Source of the DNA: Podocnemis expansa
Taxonomy: Eukaryota; Chordata; Testudines; Podocnemididae
Assembly: GCA_007922195.1 (NCBI GenBank)
Contig: ML682024.1
Coordinates: 3,024,051-3,088,050 of the forward strand
DNA: 64,000 nucleotides
Reading direction: 5' to 3'
Shown: in pieces, positions 1 through 10,474 of the stretch
Numbering within the stretch: position 1 is the stretch's first letter
Layout of the letters: every line of letters starts with the position of its first letter
The notes under the pieces: model-generated
Told to the model about the DNA's origin: nothing
The model's input: only the letters and a program-made list of their open reading frames with translations
Databases searched by the model: none
Translations under genes and position numbers: made by a program

Positions 1-216
1 TGGCCCCCACCTCTTCAACTCTTTCCTAGTAGCTCAAGCACTGTTAGTCAACCTGCAGCTGAAGTCATGTGGGCAGAGTTCATTTTGAATCCCTCTGCAG
101 GCAGACGCTGGAGATTTATGCACTTTGGAAAACTGTTTTCAACCTCCACGAATGAGATTGGGGGGACGCCAAATCAAAATTTGGCTTGGGGCGCCACAGC
201 CCCTTGAGTCGGCCTT
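1..216 (-). mobile_element. GC-ended hAT-type non-autonomous element, truncated by window start
   Basis: This segment is the reverse complement of the element at 36471-36771. Both share the phrase about snack-sized AT-rich interior 'atttatgcactttgg' and the GC-rich end that reads toward a CAGGGC-type terminus. The inner end lies beyond the window start, so its target duplication cannot be checked. Assignment to the hAT type rests on the intact relative, which has a perfect 8-bp target duplication. Confidence 0.6.
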
Positions 217-629
217 GGGGACGTGATAGTGCAAACAATGGTGGGGAAGGGCTTATTCTGGAGCATGCATTTTAAACCCCCACCTAGGGCCTTTGCATAA
301 CCAAAATCACCAAAAAAATCCACTGTATTGATAAAGCACTGAGCACACCGCCAGCTGCACCAGCTAGTGCACAGGGCACCACCTTCTGACCACAAAAGGG
401 AAGAGAAGACTGCAACTGCTGTCCTGCTGCATTAGTACACTCGGCTTAGAGGCAGCAGCAGAGGCTTTGAATCCCCTCTCCTCCCCAATTATAGATCTGC
501 ACAGAGAGCTATGCACTCAAGTCCCAGGCACAGTGGGACACGTGCAGGTGAACATGACTGTGAAAGAAGGCTGTAGAAGAAGAGGCAAGGAGAGACCTTC
601 TTCGCCAACACTTTACTACTTCTGTCTAG

Positions 630-790
630 TGCACGTGTGGCTGAACTGCAGCTCAGGAGACACGTGTGGCTCTTGAATGAAAAAGCGTGGCTCATGGAAG
701 AACATCAGTAAACCAGTTTTGTAGGTAAAAGTATATGGCTATATGCCTCAGTGTGGCTCTTGAAGGTTTAATAATCAACTTATGTTCAGA
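630..790. mobile_element. Fragment of a hAT-type element related to 18372-18816
   Basis: The stretch carries the phrases 'gtggctcttgaatgaaaaa', 'tatggctatatgcctcag' and 'ggtttaataatcaactt', all found again in the complete element at 18372-18816. The terminal inverted repeats are lost, so this is a decayed internal copy. A further scrap of the same right end lies at about 2108-2145. Confidence 0.55.
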
Positions 791-857
791 GGTGGCCTTA
801 GGCAATTGGGGGCCCTAGGCAAAGGCCCTTTATGGGACCCCCTATAGGCCCCCAATG

Positions 858-1439
858 TAGGGTTACCAGATACCAAAGCATGGAAAGGAGGATAGGGAAG
901 TATAAAAAGGAGGACGTTCAAGGACACATGGAGAAAACATACTATTAATGTAATATTCGTCCATTTTTAGGGAGCCCTGGAATGCTTCCCGCTAAAAATA
1001 GGGTGTTCTGGGCAGGGGCGTCACTTGCACCTGGCACATGGGGCCCGTGCCCCGAATCCCGGCACCAGTGCCCTGGGTCCTGACAGGGCCCCTGCCTCTC
1101 CTGGTCTCCACCCGGAGATCTGGGACCCAGCCACCCGTGCCGGCAGCGGCCACTTCTGGCCCCTTCCTAGGCCGGGTGGCCCTGTGGCCGCGGCTGCCAC
1201 TCCCTGCCCTGTCCCAGGCCAGGGGCATGGCCTGCAGTCAGGGGGCGGGGTCTGGGCCAGTACCCGGGTCCTTCCCTGGGGCAGCGACGCTCCTGGTTCT
1301 GGGGCATTCCAGCATACTTTAACCCCTGTAGGTAAAAAGCCAGATAAAATCATGTATTTTTTAAAATGCCTGCTGGACAGAGGACATGAAGGTAAAAAGA
1401 AGGACATATCCTCCTTTTACCTGACATGTGGTAACCCTA
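858..1439. mobile_element. hAT-type non-autonomous element with perfect 8-bp target duplication
   Basis: The termini are inverted: TAGGGTTACCA on the left and TGGTAACCCTA on the right. The flanks at 850-857 and 1440-1447 are the identical 8-mer CCCCAATG, the target-duplication length typical of hAT transposons. The outer parts are AT-rich and repeat 'aaggaggac'-like words. The GC-rich centre (about 1010-1325) looks like a second insertion. No transposase is encoded. Confidence 0.75.
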
Positions 1440-2370
1440 CCCCAATGTCACCCACACTGGGGCCCCAGACCCCCACTTCCAGCCTAACTGCCCCCCCCCA
1501 CAGTCCCAACTCCCATGGGAGGGGTGGCGGGGGGCTGCAGACCACCAGGACCAGAGGCTACACTGCCCATCTGCCCACCTAGCCTCTCTGCAGTGGGGTC
1601 AAAGCAGTGCTCCCTGCCTACCTGCAGCTGACCACGCCTCCCCAGGCAGAGGGAAGATAGTGGCCAGCACGGAGCTGCAGCTTGCCGGGAGTGGGGCCCC
1701 CTGGAACGGCCTGCTCCGAGGAGTTTGGGCCACTTCTCCCCCTGCTACCCCAGGCCTGAATAGGCCTGCCTCGTCCCAAGCCCTGGATCAGGCCCATTCA
1801 GGCCTGGGGTGCCCAGAAACAAAGCAGACTGCTCCAAGGGCCCCACTCCCAGCAAGCCGCAGCTGTGTGCCGACTATTATCCTGGAGGCATGGCCAGCTG
1901 TGGGTAGGTGGGGGGTGCTGCTCCACCCCGCTGCAGAGATGCCAGGTGGGCGGATGGTGCAGCTTCTGGCTCTGGCAATCTGTGGACCCTGCTCCCCCAC
2001 CATCCCGTGAGCACTAGGGTAAGTGAAGCAGGCAACTGGTACAGGGCCCCCTTACTGCTCGGGGCTCTAGGCGACCACCTGCTTCGATTACCCCAAAAGC
2101 CGCATCTGCTTATGTGGCTCTCAAGTTCCATAAGTTTGGCCACAACAGCGTTAGTGTAAGGACAAACTTAGCCCTTGCAGTCGCCTTCCTGCAGCTCCAA
2201 GCCTCCCTGCCTATGTGATCAGCTGCTCCCAAGGTGGGGAAATTCTTCCCCTGCACTCAGAAGGAGTAGGAAAAGGAAAATCCTTATTGGACACCAAGCC
2301 GGAGCTGAAGGGAGGCAGAGGTCTCTATTTAGCCCTTCCCAGACCTGGATGGTAGCTGGCACTCAGGGTA

Positions 2371-3790
2371 ACTTCAAAAGGGATAGCCGTGTTAGTCTAG
2401 TCCATTAAAAAAACAACAAGCAGTTGTGTGGCACTTTAAGACTAACAGATTTATTTTTTGTATGAGCTTTCGTGGGAGAAGATCCCACTTCCTCAGATGC
2501 TTCAAAGATGGGTGAACTTACAGAAAGGAATGAAAATAAATGCAAGGGGGTGTAAACCATAGGATCAGGTCATACAGTAACAGCAAATCAGAGCAGTTTT
2601 CAGGTTCAAACCATGGGAAGCCTGAAGTCAACTTACCTTTTGTAATGGGAAAAGAACCCATAGGCTCTATTAAGTCCTGCTTTCACAGAATTTAGCTTGC
2701 ATATTAATTCAAGTTCAGCTGTTTCTCTTTGAAGTCTTGATGTCCCAGCTACATCTCTAACGACAGTCATTAACAAATCAGTCATTGAGTGATTAGGAAG
2801 ATGGAAGTGCTCAGCAACTGGTTTCTTTGTTCTTTGATTTCTGATATCAGCTCTGTGCTCATTCAGTCTTTTACAGAACGATCGTCCTGTTTGTCCAATA
2901 TATAAGGTGTTGGGGCATTTCTTGCACATGATGGCATAGATCACATTAGTAGATGAGCAGGTAAATGAGCCTTTGATGGAGTAGCAGGCTTGATTAGGAC
3001 CTATGATGGTATCTGTTGTGCAGATATGTGGGCAGACTTGGCAGTGTGGTTTGTTGCAGGGGTGTGTGCCTGCTTCAATGTTTCTGTTGTTAGATCTGTA
3101 GTTGCTGGTGAGAATCTGTTTAAGATTAGGGAACTGCCTATAAGCAAGGAGTGGTCTGTCTCCTAATGCTTGAGAGAGAGAGAGGGATCATCTTTTAGAA
3201 TAGGCTGTAGGTCCTTAATGATCTGTTGCAGAGGTCTGACTTGGGGGTTGTATGTGGTGACTAGTGGTGTTCTGTTGCATACTTTCTTGGGTCTTTCCTG
3301 TAGTAGATGACTTCAGGGAACCCGTCTAGCTCTGTCAATTTGTTTTCTTACTTCCCCAGGTGGGTACTGTAGTTTCAAGAATGCTCGATAGAGATCCTCA
3401 AGACATCTGTCTCTGTCTGAGGGATCAGAGCAGATCTGGTTATATCTTAGGGCTTGGCTGTAGACAATAGATCGTGTAGTATGTTGAGGATGGAAGCTCG
3501 AAGGATGTAAGTAACTATACCGATCAGTAGGTTTTCGGTATGGGGTGGTGGTGATGCATCTATCCCTGATTTGTACTGTAGTGTCAAGAAAATGGATTTC
3601 CTGTGTGGAGTGTTCCAGGCTCAATTTGATGGTGGAGTGGAAATTGTTGAAATCTCTGTGAAAATCTTCAAGAGCATCCCTGCCATGTGTCCAGATGATA
3701 AAGATGTCATCAGTGTAGCACAGGTAAAGAAGAGGTGTTTTGGGATGAGACTTGAGGAAACGTTGTCCTAAGTATGAAGGCGCATTGTGC
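2371..3790 (-). mobile_element. Penelope-like retroelement, 5'-truncated copy (RT and GIY-YIG endonuclease)
   Basis: Read on the minus strand, this copy contains part of a reverse transcriptase with the catalytic YTDD box (3691-3717, reading YTDDIFIIW). A GIY-YIG endonuclease follows (2633-2944) with the spaced Tyr-Ala-Ile and Tyr-Ile-Gly motifs and a CxxC. A 3' tail with a hammerhead-like core (2463-2500) ends near 2371 in the terminal phrase shared by many short copies in this window. RT plus GIY-YIG is diagnostic of Penelope-like elements. The frame is broken between the two domains and the N-terminal half of the RT is missing, so it is inactive. The 5' break lies near 3790, where similarity to the copy at 36.8-39.0 kb stops. 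Confidence 0.9.
2463..2500 (-). ncRNA. Hammerhead ribozyme-like motif in Penelope-like 3' tail
   Basis: On the minus strand the order is CTGAGGA (2490-2496, fits CUGANGA), a perfect 6-bp stem GTGGGA/TCCCAC with a 5-base loop, then GAAA (2468-2471) followed by GCTC. This is the conserved hammerhead core with stem II. GCAT before the core and AT after it can begin stem I. Helix III is minimal, as described for hammerheads in Penelope-like elements. Activity is not shown by the sequence. Confidence 0.6.
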
Positions 3791-4029
3791 TGCTGTCCTG
3801 GAGCAGCAGCGACCCACAGTGGCGGTTCAGGGTAATGCATGGAGCGCAGTCCTGGTCCAGGTAACAAGCCGGGCGACTTTCCAGAAGCAGCCTTGACAGT
3901 GGGGGGCCAGGCCTCGCAGTGCTCTAGATATCGGGATATCCCTGCACAGGGGACTGGTGTTGCCTCCCCTCATTTACTCAGGCCCACAAGGATGCTCAGG
4001 CATGGCTCTGAAGAAATCTAGCAGGGTGG

Positions 4030-4165
4030 TGCAGTATTCTTCATAGGGCTTGAAATTAGGGGAAGGTGTAGAGAGGGGGTGCTCACTAAATTAGTATAAC
4101 ACTATTAAGAGCTGACAACTGGGGGGCTGACAGCTGGGGGGTGTTGGGAAATGCGAGGGCAGGTG
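4030..4165. repeat. Unclassified interspersed repeat, inverted copy at about 39110-39260
   Basis: The words 'tgctcactaaattagtataacact' and 'gtgttgggaaat' recur, reverse-complemented, near 39130-39250. The two copies share about 120 bases at moderate identity. I see no coding capacity or clear termini. They flank Penelope-like copies on opposite relative sides, so this is a separate family. Confidence 0.5.
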
Positions 4166-4466
4166 CTGGGAAGTCCCTAGGGTGGTGGGTGGGGGACTCG
4201 GCAGCAGCAGGGGTGCAAGTCAGAAGCTACAGTCAGGGGAATCCGAGAGAGGAGTTGGGGTCAGGGGACATGGTAGTCAGGGCAATGAGGGGACCCAGGG
4301 GGCAGGGGAGGGCCAAGCATCCAGGCGCTGGTCTGCAGAGGGATGCCCACCCGGTCCCCACTAGGGCCGGATTGAAGGGATCGCCTCTCGGCCCTGTCGG
4401 GAGATGCAGCAGCAGGGTGGGGCGGTGGGGGTTGGAGAAGATGGCGTTCAGGGGAAGCAGCACCCT

Positions 4467-5763
4467 CAGGCAGTGCTGGATTTAGGTACAAGTCAAGTAA
4501 GCCATGGCTTAGGGCCTCAAATTATGCAGGGGTTCTAGGTATGTTGGAGATGACTAAAAAGATTTATCATAACTGAAACTGATAATGCAAATAAGGCTTT
4601 TTGCAAGATCTGTGTTTTATTTGGTTGATTTTTGTTGCATCTTTATATGTATATATGCAAATATAACCCCTTTAACATTTATTTTTTCATTACTTTCTGT
4701 TACAGTGCAATACACTGTTTTCTCTTTATTTTTTATGGTATGGCACCTGTGAATCTTGACATAGCCTAGGGCTCTGTCAGTGGCAGATCAGGGGCTGCAG
4801 GGCCCTTGGGCATCCCCACCTCTGGCCCCCCCAGTGGAGGGTCACCAGTGGGCCAGAGCTGGGGGAAGTCAGCTAGGCCCAGAGACCAACCATGGCCTGG
4901 CTGACTGCTGCACATGGTGCAGCTTTGGGCCATACCAGAGCCTGCAGCTTGTGGGGCAGTCAGGTTGCCCTGGGGACGACCCACAGCCAGACTGCCCCAC
5001 CCTCAGGGGCGGAGTGGCCGGCCCAGGGGCAGGATGAGAATTGCAGAGCTCGGCCTGTGGGCTGGCTCTGCCTGCCCCTGGGAGCAGATCAGCCCTCCCA
5101 GGGGCAGGGCGGGAGCTCAGAGCTTGGCCTGAGGCTGGTCTGCCCTGCTCCCCTTCCCAGTTCAAGGCTGCCAGAAGGGCAGAGGGGCCCTCACACTGTG
5201 GTGGGCCCCTGGGCCCAGGCAGGACCATCCCTATGGGGGCACAGGGCTCCAGACAAATTGCCCTCTGTAGGCCTAGGGGAGGGGCAGACCCCTGCACTGC
5301 CCCCCCCCATGCCAGGGACTGGGTGAGCGGCCAAAAGGGCAGCCTGATGCAGTGCTGCCGGTCCACCCTCACACCCCCCCGGCCACGCTCGTTCCTCTGG
5401 GCTCTGTGCTGGAGCAGTGGGGAGGGGGCAGGAGGCAGCGCGGCCGGGGCAGAGGATAGCGATACTGGCTCCGAGCTGCCTCCCGCCCCATCCCTGCTGC
5501 TCTGGCACAGAGCCAAGAGCAGCACAGTGGTGGGGAAGGGGGGTGGTCAGACTGGTAGCACTGAACCCGGCTGCCCTTTTGGCCACCTCGCCTGGTCCCC
5601 GGCATGGGGGGGCAGTGGTGTGGCCACGTAGGCCCCCCCCAAAGTGTGGGGCCCTGGGCAGCTGCCCTGCTCGCCCTACCCTAGGGGTGGCCCTGGGCCC
5701 AGGCCCCATTGACCCAATAGGTAATCTGCCCTGGGCCTCATCATGTCTTAATTTGGCCCTGGG
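4467..5763. mobile_element. GC-rich hAT-type element(s), probably nested, with a large palindrome
   Basis: The left edge reads CAGTGCTGGATTTAGG and the right edge TTAATTTGGCCCTG, an imperfect inverted pair like those of the better-defined elements at 40980-41484 and 57619-58443. An inner pair (about 4780 and 5731) may mark a second insertion. The core at about 5305-5615 is a long imperfect palindrome: 'ggccaaaagggcagcc' on the left arm answers 'ggctgcccttttggcc' on the right. No clean target duplication was found, so boundaries are tentative. An AT-rich stretch at 4540-4750 is unexplained. Confidence 0.5.
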
Positions 5764-5895
5764 CTCAGCAGACAGCAGTCTAGAGATGTGACAGCTTTCG
5801 GGAAGGCAGCTGTTAGGGGAGGCAGCAGTGGGGATGCAAGGAGACAGTGGGTGGGAGAGAGAAACAACAAGCAGTTGTGTGGCACTTTAAGAACA

Positions 5896-7208
5896 CCAAA
5901 ATATAGACAGTGGATTTCAAGACGGCAGACTTCAGCACACTCAGAGTGTTGGTTGGTAGGATCCCATGGGAAGCACATCTAAGAGAAAAAACAACTGAAG
6001 ACACTTGGCAGTTTTTCAAAGAGCCATTGTTAAGGGGAGAAAAGCAAACTACTCCTGTGCGTAGGAAGCATAGAAAATATGACAAGAGACCAACCTGGCT
6101 TAACCATGAGATTTTCAATAATCTAAAAATAAAGAAAAGTCCCACAAAAAGTGGAAACTCAGTCAAATTACAAAGGATAACTATAAACAAATAAAAGAAA
6201 ATGTGGAAATGGCAGAGTAACTACATAATAATAAATTCTGTGGATGATACCAAGTTGGGAGAGGTTGTAAGTGATTTGAAGGATAGGCTCACAATTCAAA
6301 ATGATCTTCAAAGCATCTGACGAAGTGGGATTTTCTCCCACAAAAGCTGATGCAATAAATATATTTGTTAGTCTTCAGGTGCCACAGGGCTCCTTGTTTG
6401 TTTGTTTTACTGAGCTAGGCTAACAAGACTGCCCCTTTGGATCTTGGCAAAATGATTTGGGCAAACTTGTGAAATGGTCCAAGGTACACAGATAGAAATT
6501 CAGTAAAGAAAAGTGTGAAGTATTCCGCATAGGAAAGAACAACCCATTGCATACATACAAAATCGGCAATGACTGTCTAGGAAGGAGTACTTCAGAAAGG
6601 GATCTGGGTGTCACAGTGGACCACAAGCTAAATATGAATCAACAATGTAATACTGTTGGGAAAAAAAACCAAACACCATTCTGGGGTGTATTAACAGGAG
6701 TATAGTAAGTAAGACATAAGAAGTAGTTCTTCTGCTCTACTCAGCCCTGATTAGGCCCCAACTGGTGTATTGTGTCCAGTTCTGGGCACCTCATTTCAGG
6801 AAAAATGTGGACAAATGGGAGAAAGTCCAGAAAAGAGCAATATGAATGATTAGGGGTCTGGAACACTTGACTTATGAGGGAAGATTGAAAGAGCTGGGTT
6901 TGATTAGTCTAAATAAGAGGAGACTGAGAGGGGACATGATAACAGGTTTCAAAGTACCTAAGAGGTTGTCATGAGGAGAAGGGAGAAAAATTGTTCTCCT
7001 TAATTGCTGATGATAGGACAAGAAGTAATGGGCTTAAATTACAGCAAGGGAGGTTTAGGTTGGACATGAGAGAAAAATTCCTAACTGTCAGGGTGATTAA
7101 CCACTGGCAGAAGTTGCCTAGGTAGGTTGTGGAATCTCCATCATTGGAAGTGTTTAAGAGCAGGTTAGACGATCACCTGTCAGAGATGGTTTAAGAGGGT
7201 ACCTGGCC
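5896..7208 (+). mobile_element. CR1 LINE, 3' part, interrupted by later insertions
   Basis: The left part (5910-6194) encodes a fragment typical of CR1 ORF2 downstream of the endonuclease, with the words LVGRIPWE and WLNHEI. After an internal deletion come decayed reverse-transcriptase C-terminal sequence and the CR1 3' untranslated region (6450-7208). A Penelope-like fragment sits at 6309-6447. A hAT-type element at 7217-7842 splits off the last 56 bases, which resume at 7851-7906 and end in the CR1-like 'gattctata'. There is no intact frame. Confidence 0.85.
6309..6447 (+). mobile_element. Short Penelope-like 3' end inserted in CR1
   Basis: This is the Penelope-like 3' terminus in plus orientation: a hammerhead-like region with CTGACGA at 6317-6323 but a mutated GAAA box, then the tail ending 'gcccctttggatcttgg'. 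The flanks caaaatgatctt (6297-6308) and caaaatgatttg (6448-6459) look like a 12-base target duplication. The interrupted CR1 continues on both sides, so this insertion is younger than the CR1. Confidence 0.75.
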
Positions 7209-7216
7209 CTGTCATG

Positions 7217-7842
7217 CAGGGCTGTAAATAGGTCTTCTGGTACCCAGGGCAAGTAGCTCCAAAGGCAACCCCCCTGACCTGGGGCCCAATCCATCCCAGC
7301 GACAGGGAGCCAGATCCAGCCCCAGTAGCCTGGCTGGGCAGGTGCTTTCCCTGCTGGCCAATCCAAGTCCCCATGGCTAGAAGGGGGATGCCTTCCCTGC
7401 AGCCAGCCAAGTGTGGCTAGCGCTGGGCAGGGGGGTGCCTTCCCCACCATTGGCCAAGCACGGCCAGGGCTAGGCAAGGGGGGTGCCTCCCCCACCAACC
7501 AAGCCAAGTCTCCACCTGGCCACCGGCTTTCCCATCCTGGTCCCCAGGGCACTCACGCCTTTCTCCTTCCCTGACTGCGGGTCCCAGGAGGCTGGAGCTG
7601 CCTTGGCCGCATGGTGTGGCCAGAGGCTTCTCCCCCTACCACCACCCAGCATGCACCTGAGCATGCTTAGGGACCGGGCAAGAGAAGAACTCTCCCAGCC
7701 CCAGCCCAAGCCTGGCTCCTAGAGAAATGTGCCTTTGCCAAAAGCACATTCCTCTTTGGGGCCAGGTAGGATTGGTGTGACACCCTCTAAAATTTGGCAT
7801 CTGGGGCTTTGTTCCATTCACCCTGTCCTAGTAATGGCCCTG
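7217..7842. mobile_element. GC-rich hAT-type element inserted in CR1 3' end
   Basis: The ends are CAGGGCTGTAAATAGG and, reverse-complemented, CAGGGCCATTACTAGG. The flanks ctgtcatg (7209-7216) and ctgccatg (7843-7850) match at 7 of 8 bases. Removing the element plus one flank rejoins a normal CR1 3' end, which defines the insertion well. The interior is GC-rich and non-coding. Confidence 0.75.
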
Positions 7843-7850
7843 CTGCCATG

Positions 7851-7906
7851 AGTTCAGGGGACTGGACTCAATGACCTCTCATGGTCCCTTCCAGTTTCTG
7901 TGATTC
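7851..7906 (+). mobile_element. CR1 LINE 3' terminus
   Basis: The sequence reads through the characteristic CR1 end, with 'ggactggactcaatgacctc' followed by 'cccttcc' and 'gattctata'. It is the displaced end of the CR1 at 5896-7208. Confidence 0.8.
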
Positions 7907-8412
7907 TATAAGAGAGGGGTGTGGAGGAAGGTGTAAGTTTCTTAGCTGACAACTGACAGAAAATTGCACTGATAGAACAGTGCAAACTTCCATTTCTCAG
8001 TGAGTGGGACCCAATGGTGCTAACTCTCATGATTTTATTGTGAACCTCACTCAGGAGTGGGGAACTAGATTCTCAAAGAAATTTAGGCCTGGTAATGCTG
8101 AACAATACTAATTCTAACTTCTAAGTATCTGGAAAACCAGAAGGATTAATGAAGTCTGAGTTCAGTGCCTAGGCTCCTTATACAATGAATAGGGAGAGAA
8201 AAATGCAATGGAACTGATAGATGCCAGAATGGTAGGTGACCTTCCTGCTTCAACTGGCCAGTGGGAGATGGCAGAAAGAAGTGTGTGCCCTAAACCGCAA
8301 CTCCTTTCAGGGAATGGGTGCCTACATGCAGGCTGCAGAGAGATGCCACTCTCTGCTTGGGATTCTCAGCAACAGGTGGAGGTTAAAAAGAAGACAGCCT
8401 CATCTCGCATCT

Positions 8413-8556
8413 TTTAGCCCAGTGGTTAGACTACCCACATGTGAGGTGGAAGACCTCCAGTTCAAGTTCCCCACCAACTGAGAGGGAGAAGGGCTTTCAG
8501 GTGCAATCTGCCACCTCTCAGGTGAATGCCCTACTCATTAGGCTATGGGTTATTAC
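8413..8556. repeat. Palindromic tRNA-like SINE fragment
   Basis: A box-A-like TAGCCCAGTGG (8415-8425) and a box-B-like GTTCAAGTTCC (about 8460-8470) begin a tRNA-like left arm. The right arm, reverse-complemented, starts with a similar TAGCCTAATGAG (around 8534-8545). The unit is therefore an inverted pair of tRNA-like halves separated by a purine-rich spacer. The source tRNA could not be assigned. Confidence 0.45.
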
Positions 8557-8559
8557 AAT

Positions 8560-9366
8560 GTTGGGCTCTGTTTCCCCCTTTGATAACAGTTTAATATAAA
8601 TCTATTAATGGAAATATGCTGTCACCCCCTTTTGTAAAGTATTACAGGCCTAATTATGCCACCTTTATTGATTCTGAATTTGACACTTAGTAGTAAGTGA
8701 GTGACCATTTACAATAACATTTTATACCAATAGTACAAAATAGCAAAAATTCATACAAGATATGCCATGGTGGGTACTATTAGAAAGGTTATAGTCTGCC
8801 AAGTGTGATAATATTGTTAAAGTACATGTATCATCTTTGTATGGTAAGTTATGGATATCTACAATACATCTGTATTCAAAAACTTCCATGGTGCTTTTGG
8901 GTTGCACTCCCCAGGCAGATGCGTGTCCGAACTGATGATTCATTGAGGGCCATCACCTATACAATGAACTCAGGGAGAGAAGCCAGAGACCTGCATTTAG
9001 AAGTCACCAGGACATGTCCAAACATCATGCTTGTTGTGATCATGGGTACTAAACATGCTTTTTCTTGACCATGTGCTATGAGCCTGTTTGAAACAAGCCA
9101 CACTGCAGACCAGAGACTACAAAATGCAGCCACACTATCCCCATCTTGTCTCTTTATTCCTGCTTCCTGCCCCTGGATCAACTATTCTATAGCTGAAACT
9201 GTGAAACAAAGGACTGAAGCCCATCAAGATACCGGATGTTCTCCAGAGGCACTGCATAAACCTGCAAACTCCAGTACTACTAGAATCTAATATATATGGA
9301 CTTTGAAATCATCTGTATGTATCCAATTGTTTTGATCATTTAACATCGTTTGTTTCTTTCCTTTTA
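8560..9366. other. No recognised feature
   Basis: This AT-rich stretch holds no convincing exon, RNA gene or repeat that I recognise. Open frames here are short and lack family features. Confidence 0.5.
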
Positions 9367-9484
9367 TAATGAAAGGGAAGTTACTTACTGTAACTGATCG
9401 TTCTTCAAGATGTGTGTGTCCCTATCTGGATTCCAGGCATTGGTACATTTGTGAGCCATGTGCCAGAGCCAGAACCTTTTAAAG

Positions 9485-9639
9485 CAGTGGTTCTCAAACT
9501 TTTGTGGGGTCACAACCTTTCCAGACACCCCAGCCCAATCACTCCAGGCAGAAATCCAGCCATTTCCCCAGCCTCTGCAACACACTTGCCACTGTTTGGC
9601 ACAGTAATGTGTCCCTAACACAGTGGTTAAGAACCACTG
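9485..9639. mobile_element. Small hAT-type MITE
   Basis: The termini CAGTGGTTCTCAAAC and GGTTAAGAACCACTG are inverted. The flanks ttttaaag and ttttagaa match at 6 of 8 positions. It is 155 bases long, non-coding, and lies inside the DIRS-like remnant. Confidence 0.65.
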
Positions 9640-10002
9640 TTTTAGAATAGTCTCTGTCAACCTGTGTGCATGCCCTGCATCGCCCATGTGGCACATCCTA
9701 GGTCATATGAGACTGTGCCAGTTAATACCCTTTCTGTTTCTTCGTACTGTCAGGCGTTGAGCTCTTCGCAGAGGGGACAAGGAGAGGACTGGAATCTAGA
9801 TAGGGACCACACATCTCAATGAACCATTAATTACAGTAAGAAGCTTCTTTTTCTTCTTTGAGCGCTGGTCCCTATGTAGATGCAAAATGTGGGTCACATA
9901 GCAAGCAGTGTTCAGGGTGGAAGTGGGCACATGGGCTTGGTGGATGTGAGCATTGGTAGAACTGCATGGCCCACTGGTGCATTGGCGGTTGATGAAAAAT
10001 AA

Positions 10003-10110
10003 ACAAGGGGTCCTGTGTCACTTTTAAAGACTAACAAATTTAAAAATGCTACAGGACCCGTTGTTTGTTTGGCCAAACTAGACTAACATGTCTATCCCTC
10101 TGGAACTTGT
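10003..10110. mobile_element. Minimal inverted Penelope-like terminal fragment
   Basis: A short minus-oriented terminal piece ('acaaggggtcctgtg', 'aaagactaacaaattt') is joined to a plus-oriented one ('acaggacccgttgtttg', 'aaactagactaaca', ending in the usual 'ctggaacttg'). It is the shortest of the head-to-head terminal fragments in this window. Confidence 0.65.
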
Positions 10111-10474
10111 GGTTGATGAGTTAGCTATGACAAAATGCACCAAATGTGTGAACAGAGGGCCATGTTGCTGTCTTGCAAATATTGTTCCATGAGACATCTG
10201 CAAGGAGGACAGTCACGGTGGCCTGCATTCTTGCAGAGTGTACTGTTATGCCTAGTGGTAAAGCAACACAGGATAGGGAGTAGCACTCCATGATGCAACA
10301 AGAGATTCATTTTGAAATGCACTGGAAGGAGAGAGCAGTGCCCTTGCTGCTCTGGGGCAAAATTGCGTGTACTTAATGTTCTTTACTATTGCAAAGAGGG
10401 CTACAGTTGGGAATCTCCAATGTCTGAATATATTGTGTATAACTCCAGGGTCCACCTCCAACAACTGAAACTGG

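Larger units (their letters stand above)
9367..10465 (-). mobile_element. DIRS-like retroelement, 3' part
   Basis: The terminal phrase 'gttacttactgtaactgatcg' with 'ttcttcaagatgtg' (from 9377) is answered by an inverted copy at about 9800-9860, and then by a third, direct partial copy ('ctttgagcgctggtccctat'). This plus-minus-plus arrangement is the same as in the neighbouring element. On the minus strand, 10125-10210 reads like a decayed tyrosine-recombinase C-terminus. A small hAT-type element (9485-9639) and a Penelope-like fragment (10003-10110) have inserted. The gene parts are broken. Confidence 0.6.

Noticed and set aside
1025..1582. Open frame of about 185 codons on the plus strand
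   Set aside because: It crosses the boundary of a well-defined hAT-type element with exact target duplications and has no protein features.
4869..5709. Overlapping open frames of 170-220 codons on both strands
   Set aside because: They follow the GC-rich palindrome at 5305-5615 and its flanks. They are shadows of composition.
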